64,000 nucleotides of DNA from Nothophaeocryptopus gaeumannii (Eukaryota > Ascomycota > Dothideomycetes > Mycosphaerellales > Mycosphaerellaceae). The stretch covers positions 310,001-374,000 of the forward strand of contig JASISA010000010.1 of NCBI GenBank assembly GCA_031771865.1, written 5' to 3'. Within the stretch, counting starts at the first letter, position 1. Every line of letters starts with the position of its first letter. The notes under the pieces are model-generated. The model searched no databases, had not been told where the DNA came from, and worked only from the letters and a program-made list of their open reading frames with translations. The position numbers and the translations under genes were made by a program. This document shows positions 20,101-32,050 of the stretch, one piece after another.

Positions 20101-21566
20101 ACCATTTTGTACGTGACCTTGCACCTTGAGTCGCGCGCTTTGCAGGCTTCTTCCAGGACCCGCTTTGGGTTGATACCAGTCAACTTGCCAAAATGGCGAA
20201 TGGTCACATTTGCAGTGTTCGGATCGGACGACGCATCTGCCGACTGATTGACACCAGGCAAAGCATCAAACATGCCGCTGAGTAAGTCGCCATCCTCGCC
20301 TTCTTCTGACTCTTTGAGTAACTCGTGGCCAAGCCTTTCGGCTTCGTCGATCACATTGATATCGTCCTTGGCTGGAGTCAATGATGCGTCAGGAGTGTCA
20401 ATTCTGTTGTCCTGCAGCTGAAGCCTCCTACGTTCTGCGGCATCACGAGCAAGCTCAATCTTCTTGCCGGCCCAGTGTGCGTCAGCGGTCCGCTTATCGA
20501 AGAGGACATCCGATTCAATTTTCTGAAGCTTTTGCTCAAGTTTTCGTGCCGCTGAGCTTTTTCCTAGAGCGCGTGCAGGTGCTTTCGTGTTCTTCGCAGA
20601 CTTGCCTCGGCCAGCAGATATGTCTGTATCAGGATTGAGCTCGTACAACGTGGCTTTGGTCCGTAAGTAGACATCAAGCATTTCGTCGGGTTCAAGGTCG
20701 CTCTCCATGTCGCTGACATCAATCTGATCCTCCAGCTCAGCACCCGTGCCGTCGGTGCCATTGGAGATCGGAGTTTGAGATTGTGGTTTTGCAGCCTTGG
20801 CTTCTTCGATGCCTGCGGTGTCCGGTGACGTGTCTGGCTCCTCGATGATCGAAGCGATCGCTTTTGGTTTCTGAAAGTCATACTCCTCCAACTCTCCGGG
20901 TTTGCAATTTAGCGAAAGCCATTCAAAGCTTTCTTCGAGACCCCAGAATGCGTTCGTGGAATCTGAGGGTGCATGGGAGACAAGGTGACCGAGAACGTCA
21001 TTGACCCGAGGCAAAGGAATATCGAGATCTAAGAGACATTGGCGTAGTTGCCATACCTTTGCGACTAAGTCATCTCCCGCAGGTAGGCCCTGCTTCTTTC
21101 TAGAGTCGGCTTCGTGTTCCTGATCTGCCAATGTGAGGTCCAATATTTGCTGCATCAACTCCTCAGGCAGCCAGTCTTTGACGGAAAGGAAGTCTGCTTG
21201 GCCTCGGAGCAGGCGTTTGTCCGTCTGAAGGCGCGCGACCTGCCGGATGGTCTCCTTCTTCACTTTGGGTGCATGCTTCTCGACAAACTGTTGCAGCTCA
21301 GACGCTTCGAGTTGAGCCTCAAGTTCTTCAGGGGTGAGTTCGTGAAGTTCCTTTCCTGAGTCGACGGCAGGCGTTGCAGAGTCCGTAGGATCCGCTGTCT
21401 TTGATGCAGGAGCATCTTTCTTGGCGTGAGTCGCAGGAGTCGCGGTACCTGAGGGCGTGGCACTGTTTACCTCTGACACCGTCTCAGACTTCGGTTTGGA
21501 GGCGACTGATGTTGTGGCAAAGCCTCTGGCCGGATTGGCAGCAGGCTTCGTCTTCTTCTTGGCCAT
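17160..21566 (-). CDS. DEAH-box RNA helicase, DHX29/YLR419W-like
   Basis: The protein has 1468 residues from the ATG at 21566, where MAKKKTKPAANPARGF matches the usual start of fungal homologues; the frame stays open to an upstream ATG at 21707. The N-terminal half contains a UBA-like segment near residues 205-232 (WGLEESFEWLSLN) and charged linkers. Helicase motifs are I GETGCGKST at about 700-708, II DEVH at about 805, III SAT at about 837, and VI QRRGRAGR. The HA2 and OB-fold regions follow. DHX29 promotes 43S scanning on structured mRNAs in animals; the fungal role is inferred. Motif II reads DEVH rather than DEAH, an accepted variant. The gene has no introns. Confidence 0.88.
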   Translation of the reverse strand: MAKKKTKPAANPARGFATTSVASKPKSETVSEVNSATPSGTATPATHAKKDAPASKTADPTDSATPAVDSGKELHELTPEELEAQLEASELQQFVEKHAPKVKKETIRQVARLQTDKRLLRGQADFLSVKDWLPEELMQQILDLTLADQEHEADSRKKQGLPAGDDLVAKVWQLRQCLLDLDIPLPRVNDVLGHLVSHAPSDSTNAFWGLEESFEWLSLNCKPGELEEYDFQKPKAIASIIEEPDTSPDTAGIEEAKAAKPQSQTPISNGTDGTGAELEDQIDVSDMESDLEPDEMLDVYLRTKATLYELNPDTDISAGRGKSAKNTKAPARALGKSSAARKLEQKLQKIESDVLFDKRTADAHWAGKKIELARDAAERRRLQLQDNRIDTPDASLTPAKDDINVIDEAERLGHELLKESEEGEDGDLLSGMFDALPGVNQSADASSDPNTANVTIRHFGKLTGINPKRVLEEACKARDSRCKVTYKMVSPTTYASRHAVTVQWTKEQDLIEYSFMPAIEVKQKSGGVLITMTQVATPDVAQSEAYVATTALFLIFSGSPKEEKAHLRLPPAFRNLWDEFALAKRAHILSEDGSLVKEVRSIIERNRVTDEDSDDEVVFNVNSRRRLDGTSGTSTPLSRTDGPRSATPEFSEELQQMWTRKTTSQSYQRMLIGRMNLPMFHFRAAALHTIQRHQVTILCGETGCGKSTQLPAFILEHELSNGRPCKIYCTEPRRISAISLAQRVGEEMGEGKGDVGTSRSLVGYAIRLESHTTALTRLVYATVGIVLRMLENADGLSEVSHLVIDEVHERSIDTDFLLIVLRSLMLRRPDLKVILMSATVDSQKFSNYLDSAPIINVPGRTFPVEAKFLEDAIELTGHTNEDASANVVDEDSAEDEQQKSGGEQQLQGYSKQTRQTLANYDEYRIDFSLIVKLIEKVGYIPQYKDYSKAVLVFLPGIAEIRQLNDMLLGHPRFGQGWQIFPLHSTFSSEDQQAAFEIPPQGVRKIVLATNIAETGITIPDVTCVIDTGKHKEMRFDERRQMSRLIQSFIARANAKQRRGRAGRVQQGLCFHLFTKNRFENMMVEQQTPEMLRLSLQDLVMRVKICKLGNIEDALSQALDPPSSRNIRRAIDALVEVGALTSNEELTSLGTQLAKLPLDAQLGKLILLGSNFGCLDFALTAAATLSSKSPFLTPMHAKKQADTVRLGFKRGDSDLLTVYNAYQAWRKVCTTPGLSEYQFCNKNFLSPQNLGNIEDLKAQLLSSLVDAGFVHLGPEEKQALSKMRHNPRHRNFISLPAYNVRADDNDVVSSSVVAWSFYPKIISKDGKGWRNIANNQSLGLHPTSVNKTSLSPEVKYLSFYSIMQSSSRFTNAQETSPAAEVPLILMAGEARFEMYAGVIIIDGNRLRFKVRDWRTMIVLKVLRSKVKEVMGKLFKSPGRDLGDRPRRWMDILEKIFERQKPQAVEGMGR

Positions 21567-21954
21567 GTCCGCCTTCCAATGGCCGTCGTACGAGAACTGT
21601 CTTGAGCGAGATCGATGACTGCAGTGGGGAGGGAGAAAGTTTCTTGAAGAGTCGCGTCTCTGGGCTGCCTTCGGTTGGTGACGTCGCGGGGCGATGATTT
21701 TTCCCATGCCAAGCCCGCTGCGAAGTCGAGGTAAGTAGAACTACAGTCTCCAAAACAGACACCGCAATCACATTCGCTCCTTGGTGTACATATCACGCGC
21801 TGGACCGCATTGAGGTGGACAAGGCGGATGACTCATTGGTGCGCGTGTCAACATCCAAAGCGCCATCACAAGGAGAAAGAAGCGCACATACAAGAGCCAC
21901 GCGACACGGACGAAGTACATCAATCACATGAGAGCATAGACTAAACGGAAGAGG
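21567..21954. promoter_or_regulatory. Shared promoter between helicase and GCN1
   Basis: This 388-base segment separates two divergent genes that both act on translating ribosomes. No strong TATA box or recognised motif was found by eye. Confidence 0.4.
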
Positions 21955-24900
21955 ATGGCCGACGCAGAGCCAGAGCCAGAGCCAGTGGTCAACGGCGACC
22001 ATGGCGTGAAGCTGGACATATGGGAGATGCGCCAAACGCTGCTGTCCAATTCAACGAAGCGGCGTACTGCTGAGCTTCATACCATCCACGACAAACTCAT
22101 GAGCGGAGGTAGGTGAAAGATCATAAGTCTACCACAGGAGGCTGCAGGCTCTCAATCAAGTGTAAGGACATGTCTGACTTCCACACAGCATTTCCCGTAT
22201 CCCAGGTTCCTGCTCTGCTGCACGCTCTCCTCGATACATACCCCTTCTACGTCGATATCCGCTCCCGCCAGGCTGTCGAGATCTGCCTGTCTGCAATCGC
22301 TAGCGCACCACAGGCTGCTGAGATTCTACCAGCTTTCGTCAAGGACATTGAAGATGAGTCGAAGAAGGCGGGCATTGCGCCGGCAAGCGCTTTCGTACTG
22401 GTGAGGTGGTCATCACTCCTCATACAGCACTCGGCAAAGGACAAGGCGCTGTGGGACTTATGGGGAGCAAGAGCATTGGCGGCCCTGACGAATTCTCTGA
22501 ATACCCTTTTTGCGTCGCATCCGAAGGACAGTACATCGGGAACCGCGCTACGTGTCGGTAGACGCGCGTTTCGGACACTCGTCGAGACCTCATTCGGGCC
22601 AGAGGTCGTCAATGGCTGCATCTCTACTCTATCCGCCAAGGCACCCTCACCAACGCCGAAGAATGCGCTTCCACTTGGCATCATTGCTGGCGTTTGCAGC
22701 CGACTACCAGACCGGGTCTCGGTGGTGGAGTCCCGCAAGGCAGACTACTTCGCCTTCTACCTCCGAGAGATTCTGGGTTCAAAGGTTCCGCTTCCCGTCT
22801 ACATCGCAAATGCCTTTCACGACTTCTTCGCCGCCTATGTGGCAACCGACGACCTGAAAAAGGAGCTCATACCCGCTGTCGAGAAGTCGCTATTACGGGC
22901 ACCGGAAGTGGTGCTGAACGACCTCGTCACACCGATCATCTCCGCATTGCCGCGAGAAATGGACCTCTCTGAGATACTTGCAGCGAATTTGATTAAACCA
23001 CTACTGTCCAACATCAAATCTACCAAAGCTGAGATACGAGATGGTGCGCTATGGACATTCAGAGCCGCCGCCCAGCGATCACGGGAGGGGAAACTTTTGG
23101 AGAAGACCGCTGATGAGGTTTTGACGCCTCTCAAAACCAATAAGGTGACGTCTGCTGAGCAGCGCGTGATACATGCAGAAATGCTCTCGGCTTTGCATCT
23201 CAGCTCATCCCTTGCCACTAAAGTCCCGCATGGCCTTGTTGCTGTTGCCAGCAAGGAATCGAATGAACCGGCTGCTTGGGCTGAAATCAGTTGCGTATCG
23301 AAGTATGTCCGATACGCCCTTGAGAACAAAATCCAGCTCGACAAGTCCGTTACAGATGCTTATGCAAAGGGACTGGCCGAGAAGCGTATGCCCATGCGAC
23401 GCATATGGGCACTACAGCTTGCCGATTGCATATGGGACATCCAACCGGAGGCAGTTGGTAACGAGAACACGTCAGCTTTTGTTGATGCAAGCGTCGGCAA
23501 GTTGGTGGAAATCTTCAATGAAGTCAACGCAAACCCGCTACCCGCTGTTCAAAGTGGCCAAATATCAGTCGCTAGTGCTGCACTCGCTGTGTCCTTGGCT
23601 CGAATACCCAATATGCCATCCCTCAAGAATGCTGCTCTCGTCAAGAAAGCAACCATGGACGAGAAAACTCTGACCGTGGAGCCAAAGCCGTCTTTCCTGC
23701 TCCACCCCCGGATCTATACCAAGCTGACGAACGAGGACGACCTTCGATGGATACTCCGTGCCGTTATTACTATGTTCCCAGCGTTGACCACAAGAACTGG
23801 CAACACTGCTGTGCGGACGGCATGGGCGCAGATCATCATCTACTTGGTAGCGTCTTCAAACGTGTCACCGACAGTGAGGAAGGAGGCAACTGGTGCGTTG
23901 CAGGCTCTCTATGTTGCAAATGCAGAGGTAGCAGCGGATGTCACGATAGCTGGTCTATGGCAGTGGTGTGAAGATATTGAGTTGGAGACAAAGGACAGCG
24001 CCGCAGTGGCGTCGAAGACAGGTCGCGAAGATCTGTTCAAGGTCGTCAGGACATTGTGTCTAGACCCGGAGACTGCAACGAAATTCGGCGTGACGGTGGA
24101 GAAAGACGTTGTGGAGAGCCAGCTGCGAAAGCTATTGGTGCTTTGTCGGCCGCAGCTTGTACCGAAGGCGCCATGGATTGAGACTTGCCTGCGCACTGGC
24201 ACCGATCCGGGAACGCTGGCAGGGAAATCTGCTCGAGACTGTCTCGCGTCGATACTGACTGTGACAGAGGAGCCTACCTGGAAGGCCTTGCCAGCCTTCC
24301 AGCTCGCCGCTTGCCACGCGGCCGCCGATCTCGCTTTCGTCTCGCCTCAGGCTTTGACACCGCTAATCGTTGCACAGATTAGCTCAGATCTCAATCCCGC
24401 TCAATTGGATGATATAGGACCTACCGAGGCCGCTATATATCGAACTCCGGAGGGGACGGCTTTTGTCGACGTACTGTCCAAACAGTCACAGGCGCCACAG
24501 ATCAGCAAAAATGACAAAGATTACGATACGCTGAAATGGGAAGAAGAGCTGCGAGCTCAGCTTGCTGCGAAGAAGGGTCAGACCAAGAAGCTCACCGCCG
24601 ACGAGCAGTCCAAGGTCAACGCGCAATTGAGGAAAGAGTCTGAAATCAGGGACCATGTGGCTGAGGTTGATTCGAAGCTACGACGTGGCATCGGCATCAT
24701 CAGTGCTCTTGCGACAGGCCCGCCAACAGAGGCCGAGGAGTGGTTTGGACCCGCTGTCAAGCATCTCTTTGAACTCATTCAGGCAGGTGCCGGCCTGATC
24801 CTTGGCGATACAGCTTCTCTTGGCTATCTGCAATGCTCCGAGAAGACCTCGAGCCGCCTAGGTCCAATGCGGCCATTTGTGGGTGTCGCGACATTGAGAG

Positions 24901-27900
24901 CAGCTGGCATCACTGTCCTGCCTGAGAACCTGCTCGCAGAACCACTCGGCGACCTGATCACCCGCATCATGTACCGCTTGAGATTCTTGGGCGAGCAACG
25001 TCCATTCGATACCGTGTCTCTGAGCTACATCATGGCGCTCATGTTCCTAATCTTGGAGCAAGGAGGCATCGATCGCGCCAACAGCGAAGACGCCGACGAG
25101 CAACTTGTCCTTGCCATCGAGTTTCTGTCATTTCACACCGAGACGTGTAGCGATACTAGACTACCACGTCAGAAGCTCCTCTCCGTCTTGATCACATCAA
25201 TGCAGAAATACCCACAGCATTTCAAGGAGATCAAGGACTGCTTCACAGACTTGTGCAGATGCCTTGCTCCCAGCATGAACGAGGCCGAGACCGATACTAT
25301 CGTAAAGGGCGTCATTGTTCCCGAAGCATCCGTGCGCAATGCAGTCCTTCAGGCAACCAGTGCCGAGCTGGAGCTCACTGATCGCGAGTTCTATGAAGAG
25401 ATCTGGTTATCTTGCCACGATGACGATGAGGAGAATGCCAACACTGCGCACGAAATCTGGGAAGAGAACGAGCTCCAGGTCAGCGAAGACGCTGCTATTA
25501 AATGCTTACCATATGTCGAGAGCAAGGATCCACAACTGCGTCGTGCTACGGCTCGAGCAGTGGCTGCAGCCACGAGTGAGCACACATCTACGTTCAGCGA
25601 CATCTTGAAGAGGCTGCAAGGCTCTTACGCCGAATTGTCGAAGCCAAGAAAGCCAGAACTGGACAAGTATGGGATGCCGCTTAAGAAGGACCTCTCAGAT
25701 CCATGGGAAGCCCGGCATGGCTTGGCTCTAGCATTCAAGGAGTGCGCGTCTCTCTTCCCAGAAAATTTACTCTCTCCGTTCTTGTCATTCATGATTCAGA
25801 AGGGACCGCTGAGCGACAGGAGCAACTCCGTGAGAGACACCATGGTCGACGCCGCAACGCAGATAGTATCAGTCCGCGGCGGTAGCCAAGTTGAGCCTCT
25901 CATGAAGCTGTGTGAAGATACACTGGGCAAGAGCAGCAAATCTCAAGAACAAGACTTGGTCAACGAGGCTGTCGTTATCCTATATGGAGCACTGGCACGA
26001 CATCTACCGAAGGGCGACGAGCGCATCCCGAAAGTTGTTGACCGGCTGCTGCAGACTCTCAGCACGCCATCGGAGTCTGTACAGTACGCAGTTGCGCAGT
26101 GCTTGCCGCCCTTGGTAAAGGCTTCAGCCGACCAGGCAAGCAAGTATCTCACGAAACTTGTGGAAGAAACACTGCACGCTAAGGGGTATGCAGCTCGCCG
26201 TGGGGCCGCCTACGGTTTGGCTGGTGTCGTCAAGGGCAGAGGAATCTCGCTGATGAAGGACACTCGCCTTCTCTCCACGCTTCGCAGCGCAACCGAGAAC
26301 AAGAAAGATCCGCATGAGCGTGAAGGGGCGTTTCTCGCCTACGAGCTTCTGTCTCTCCTACTTGGACGTGTCTTCGAGCCGTATGTCATCCAGATTGTAC
26401 CACAGCTACTTGCCGGGTTCGGCGATTCCAGCGCAGATGTCAGAAATGCGTGTCTGGATGCTGCGAAGACCTGTTTTGCTACCTTGAGTTCCTATGGTGT
26501 CCAGCAAGTATTGCCGCAGCTGCTTGAAGGTCTCGATGATCAGGCTTGGCGAAGTAAGAAGGGTGCTTGTGACTCTCTCGGAGCCATGGCGTACCTTGAT
26601 CCACAGCAGCTGGCCGTTAGCTTGCCAGAAATCATCCCTCCGCTGACTGAGGTTCTAAACGACAGTCATAAGGAAGTCCGAGCATCCGCCAATCAAGCTT
26701 TGAAGCGCTTCGGAGAGGTCATTGAGAATCCCGAGGTCAAGAGCCAAGTCAGCATCTTGTTGAAGGCACTGAGCGATCCGACGAAGTACACCGAAGACGC
26801 CTTGGATGCTCTTATCAAGGTCAACTTTATCCACTACCTCGACGCACCCTCGCTTGCGCTCGTGGTCCGTATCCTGGAGCGCGGTCTTGGAGACAGATCA
26901 GGGACAAAGCGGAAAGCTTCACAAATTATTGGCAGTCTGGCGCACCTTACGGAGCGCAAGGATCTCATTGCCCATCTGCCAATCCTGGTTGCTGGTCTGC
27001 GGGTTGCGACAGTGGATCCTGTCCCGACTACCCGTGCGACAGCCTCCAAAGCCCTCGGATCGACCATCGAGAAACTTGGAGAAGATGCACTGCCGGATCT
27101 CATACCCAGTCTCATGTCCACTCTCAAGTCAGACACCGGTGCTGGCGATCGTCTTGGTTCCGCGCAAGCCCTTTCTGAGGTTCTTGCAGGTCTTGGTACT
27201 AGCCGACTGGAGGAGACCCTTCCTACCATCCTGCAAAACGTCGAGAGCAGCAGATCTTCAGTACGCGAAGGATTTATGTCTCTCTTCATCTTCTTACCCG
27301 CATGTTTCGGCCAAAGCTTCGCCAACTACCTTGGTCGCATCATTCCTCCCATTTTGGCCGGTCTTGCGGATGATGTCGAGTCCATCAGAGAGACTGCTCT
27401 CCGAGCTGGACGACTTTTGGTCAAGAACTTCGCTTCACGCTCCGTGGATCTCCTGCTTCCTGAGCTCGAACGTGGTCTTGCCGATGATAGCTACCGTATC
27501 CGTCTCAGTTCCGTCGAGCTGGTTGGCGACCTGCTATTTACGTTAACAGGGATCAGTGGGAAAACCGACGTGGAGGATATGGAAGAAAACGCCGGAGAGG
27601 CGGGTCAATCACTGCTGGAGGTGCTTGGCGAGGAGAAGCGCAACCGGGTGCTATCGGCACTATACATCTGCCGCAACGATACTTCAGGCCTTGTGCGCAC
27701 ATCTGCCATGAATGTTTGGAAGGCACTCGTCTCTTCGCCACGTACGCTGCGTGAGCTCATTCCGGCGCTCACTCAGCTCTTGGTCAGGAGACTTGCTAGT
27801 CCAAACATGGAGCAGAAAGTCATTGCTAGCAACGCTCTCGGTGAACTTATTAGGAAAGCCGGAGAAGGCGTGCTTGCAACACTTCTGCCTACATTGGATG

Positions 27901-30095
27901 AGCAACTTGAGACGTCTTCCAGCTCGGATTCACGCCAGGGCATCTGCATTGCTCTGCGTGAGCTGATCACAGCGGCTGCGCCTGAATCTCTCGAGGAGTA
28001 CGACAAGGTCATCATTTCTGTCATACGCAATGCACTTGTCGATTCCAATGACGAGGTCAGAGACGCTGCGGCAGAAGCTTTCGACTCATTGCAGAAGGTC
28101 CTTGGTAAGAGGGCAGTGGACCAGGTACTGCCATACATGTTGGAGCTCTTGCGTGATGAGGATCAAGCTGGATCTGCCCTTACAGCTCTGCTCACTCTCC
28201 TCACTGAACAGAGCAGAGCAAACATCATCTTGCCAAATCTGCTACCAACGTTACTTGTTTCACCGGTCTCGGCGTTCAACGCACGAGCCCTCGCCTCCCT
28301 AGCGAAGGTCGCAGGCTCTTCCATGACCAGAAGATTGCCGAATATTCTCAACACGCTCATGGACAACTTCATCGCATGTAAAGACGAGGCGCTCAAGGAA
28401 GAGCTCGAAGCTGCTTTCCGTAGCATCGTACTGTCAGTTGACGAGTTTGATGGTCTGAACACCATGATGAGCGTTATGCTCACACTGGTGAAGAATGATG
28501 ATCATCGCAAGCGGGCTGCTGCGGATTACCAATTCGCAGACTTTTTCGAGCATGCTGAGATCGACTTCTCTCGCTACTATCCAGATGTCATCAGAGTACT
28601 GCTCATAGCGTTTGATGACAGCGACCCCGAGGTTGTCAAGGCAGCTTGGACGGCGTTAAGCAAGCTCATGGGACGCCTGCGGAAAGAGGAAATGGAGTCA
28701 CTTACAGTCTCAACGAGGCAGACGCTCCAGCAAGTTGGTGTTCCTGGACACGCTTTGCCCGGCTTCTCCCTGCCCGATGGTATCAAAGCGATTCTGCCCA
28801 TCTTCTCGCAGGGTTTGCTGAATGGGTCTGTCGATCAGCGTATTCAAGCTGCGCTTGGAATGTCCGACATCATCGACCGCACGAGTGCAGACGGTCTGAA
28901 GCCGTTCGTCACGGGGATTACTGGTCCGCTGATTCGTGTGGTTTCAGAGCGCTCCACTGAGCTCAAGTCTGCTATCCTGCTTACTCTCAACAACTTGCTG
29001 GAGAAGATCCCTGCTAACCTCAGGCCATTCTTGCCACAATTGCAGAGAACGTTCGCCAAAGCGCTGGCCGACCCTTCGAGTGAGGTGCTGAGAGGAAGAG
29101 CCGCGAAGGCGCTTGGAACACTGATCACCATGGCGCCGCGTGTCGATCCGCTCATCACAGAGTTGGTGACAGGGTCAAAGACTACCGACGTGGGAGTCAA
29201 GAATGCCATGTTGAAGGCTCTGTATGAAGTTGTTGATAAGGCTGGCTCAAAGATGAGCGATGCTTCGCAGAACGCCATCCTTGGGCTGATCGATTCTGAT
29301 GCTGGGGGCGACGACGATTCACTTAACATTACCTACGCCAGACTACTAGGTGCTCTCATCGGCGTAATGCCACCCGAGAACACCATCACTCTCATCAAGG
29401 CTCGTGTGCTGAACTACAACTTCACACACGCAACCATCCTCGCCCTCAACGCGGTTCTATACGAATGTCCACAGCGACTCACGACCAACCTGGACGAGAT
29501 CACTCGAAACGTTCTTGTTCAAGGTATCAATCACAGCCAGCCTTTCATCTCAGACAACGCCGTCCTAGCCGCTGGCAAGTACCTCCTCCACGAAACGGGC
29601 AACAAGAGCTTCGAGGGCACCAAACCCATCTTCCAGGCCCTTGCCGACGTTATGCCACCAGGCAAACCAGCCGATACCCGCCGTCTTGCACTCGTTGTCG
29701 TCCGCACAATCGCCCGCGAGAACTTCGATCTCCTCCGTCCCCACCTCAACACCATCATCCTCCCCATCTTCAGATGCGTCCGCGACCCGGTCCTCCCGGT
29801 CAAATTAGCCGCGGAGAACGCATTCATGCAAGCACTTGACGTCATTGACGAGGATGCAGCGGTGTTTGATAAGTGGTTTGCAGGGGCAGAGGAGTCAATG
29901 GATGTGAGGGAGAAGAGGTCTGTCAGTGAGTACTTCAAGAGGGTTACGTTAAGGTTGGCGGGACAGGCAAAGGAGAGGAGGGAGGCAGAGGGTGGTGCGG
30001 GAGGGTTGGGGTTGAGTAGTGATGAGGTGGAGGATGAGAGGGAGGTTTGGAGTGTGGGGAAGGTGGACCTTGGTGAAGGTAGCTTTGAGGAGTAG
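21955..30095 (+). CDS. GCN1: Translational activator GCN1
   Basis: Exon 1 (21955-22108) and exon 2 (22189-30095), with an 80-base intron, give 2686 residues, close to yeast Gcn1 (2672). The protein is made almost entirely of HEAT-type helical repeats. The EF3-like portion lies near the middle, around LKRFGEVIENPEVK and KASQIIGSLAHL. The C-terminal third corresponds to the Gcn2 RWD-binding region. Gcn1 sits on stalled or collided ribosomes with Gcn20 and passes the uncharged-tRNA signal to the kinase Gcn2, activating general amino-acid control. The N-terminus has a small Glu-Pro repeat from an imperfect gagcca nucleotide repeat. No in-frame stops interrupt the 7.9 kb exon. Confidence 0.96.
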
Positions 30096-31138
30096 AGGTG
30101 GATTGAGTGGGAGGAGAATGAGGAGGCAGATGACTATGAGCTGCCAAGGAAGGTAGCTGTGTCTCAACTGTTGAGATGAAGATATATGGAAAAGTCGATC
30201 GATTACAACACGATACCCGAAAATCGCCAGTATCCAAGCTCATGGTCCTGTACAGTAGACGTGTGCTGTCGTCCGAGGGACGATCTGCCACGCTACAGTT
30301 GGAGCCCCCCCGATCTTGAAAGCCATCGCAGATTCGTCTTTCGCGAAGTGGAATACGATGATCCAGAATACCTTCCTTCTGAATTAGAAAATTGTAGATG
30401 GCGTCACACCCACTCCCCAATAGTGAGGTGGACTGTAAGATGACATGAGGCTGAATGCCACATGCCTGCATTGCCAAAGAGAGCGTGGTGTTTCATCCAG
30501 CGCATGTTGATGCTGATCAAGAATGTTCTATACTTGGACATGGCGCCGAATCTGGAGATTGTCGAGAGATTTCTGCCTCCGTTTGGTTTCAGGGCGAGAG
30601 CCCTAGCAGTACGTACCTCCCACGTACCGGCGAAATGCTTGAGCAAAGTCCTTCTTGATCCTTCTTGTCCAATACAGCCGAAACCTCGGAAAAGCCTCTT
30701 TCCTGTTCCTGAGCGATTACCGCATCGGGCAGGAGCCATGCTGGTTATGGACATGACTATTTTGCTTAGTCCTCAAAACTCTCCCACTATAGGCAAAGCT
30801 CTTTCAATAACGGGTGCACAACCACAGAGAGATTGTGTCTTCCGGAGGTCTACCGTTGAGCACGACACGCAACGGGCTTGGAACGGGAGGCGTGGCACGG
30901 AGATTTTGAGATCCAACAAGGCGCGTGTCCGTCCGGTCGGTCCTGTGTCGGTCGAGATGCATCGACGCTCGTTTAGGGATTGTTCATTGGGAGGCGCTTG
31001 GACTGGTGCACTCCCCAGGAGGTGGTGGTAGTACTCTGTGTGTTGTCTCCTCACCTTTCGTTTGTGGATCGACGCATCAACTTCTTCAGTCACTCGTTTT
31101 AACACTCTGCCAAGCGCACGACAACTAGAGCGGGCACG
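30096..31138. other. Intergenic, 1.0 kb, no gene recognised
   Basis: This stretch lies between the GCN1 stop and the start of the secreted repeat protein. Open frames up to 189 codons exist but have random-looking composition and no family resemblance. The last 150 bases probably form the promoter and leader of the downstream gene. Confidence 0.5.
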
Positions 31139-31614
31139 ATGCTGTCTACTTTCATCTTCCTACTGGCCAGCGTTGGCAGCAGCCTTGCGGGAACATCGAC
31201 AACACAAGGTCTGGCAGATTTCATCGCTGCTGGAATCGGCCAGAGTTCGAGCGAGATTCCCTCTACGCAGCCTATCACTACGGCTGTCGTCACGGTCAAT
31301 GGGATGGCATTCACTGCGACGAAGCTGGAAGATGGAGACGTGCCCGTTGCGAACATGACGATGCATCCGACTGAGACGAAGAGCGGCAGCACGGCATCGA
31401 CTATCTCGAGTAGCACATCGGCAGAACCGACGAGTAGCTCATCATCGGCGAGGAAGGTTCAGGTAGCAGCCCAGAGCTTGGTCGGGTCATCTCCTATCAC
31501 CTCTGTTGTGAACATCTGGAGCTCTACCTCGGTTTCCAACACGGAATCAACGTCGGCCTCTACGACGCCTGCAGCAGACTCAATAAGCGGCTCTTCAAGC
31601 TCTGATTCAGAAAG

Positions 31615-32050
31615 CCCAACAGACCCCATTGCCACAGGACTCGTTACGATTGGCACGCAGGTCTTCACGGCAACCAAACTCAGAGATGGCGATATCGAGA
31701 TTGGAAACACCACTGTCCATCCTGGTGGGCAGACACCGACATCGTCAGTGGTAACCTCTACCTCGGCGAGTAACAATCCGACCGATCCGGTCGCTGTTGG
31801 ACTGGTCACCATCGGCACGCAGGTCTTCACGGCGACAAAGCTTGAGGATGGTGATATCTTGATTGGCAACACTACGGTTCATGCTGGTGGGCAAGCAACA
31901 GAGACATCGGTACCAACAACTTCGACTTCAGAAAGTCCAACGGATCCCATTGCGCTCGGATTTGTGACAATCGGCACGCAAGTCTTTACAGCAACAAAGC
32001 TAAGAGATGGTGATATTGCCATTGGCAACACCACTGTCCATCCTGGCGGA
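31615..32050 (+). repeat. Three near-identical protein-coding modules in the wall protein
   Basis: Three units, starting near 31617, 31783 and 31944, encode (D)P(I/V)A.G.VTIGTQVFTATK followed by DGDI and IGNTTVH(P/A)GGQ. They are separated by Ser/Thr spacers. A more diverged unit precedes them at about 31285 (VTVNGMAFTATKLEDGDV). Confidence 0.8.

Noticed and set aside
21567..21707. 47-codon N-terminal extension of the DEAH helicase
   Set aside because: Open and starts with ATG, but Arg/Ser/His-rich and unlike homologues, which begin at MAKKK.
30462..31031. 189-codon plus-strand open frame after GCN1
   Set aside because: Rich in Arg and Pro without pattern, no family resemblance, competing frames on both strands.
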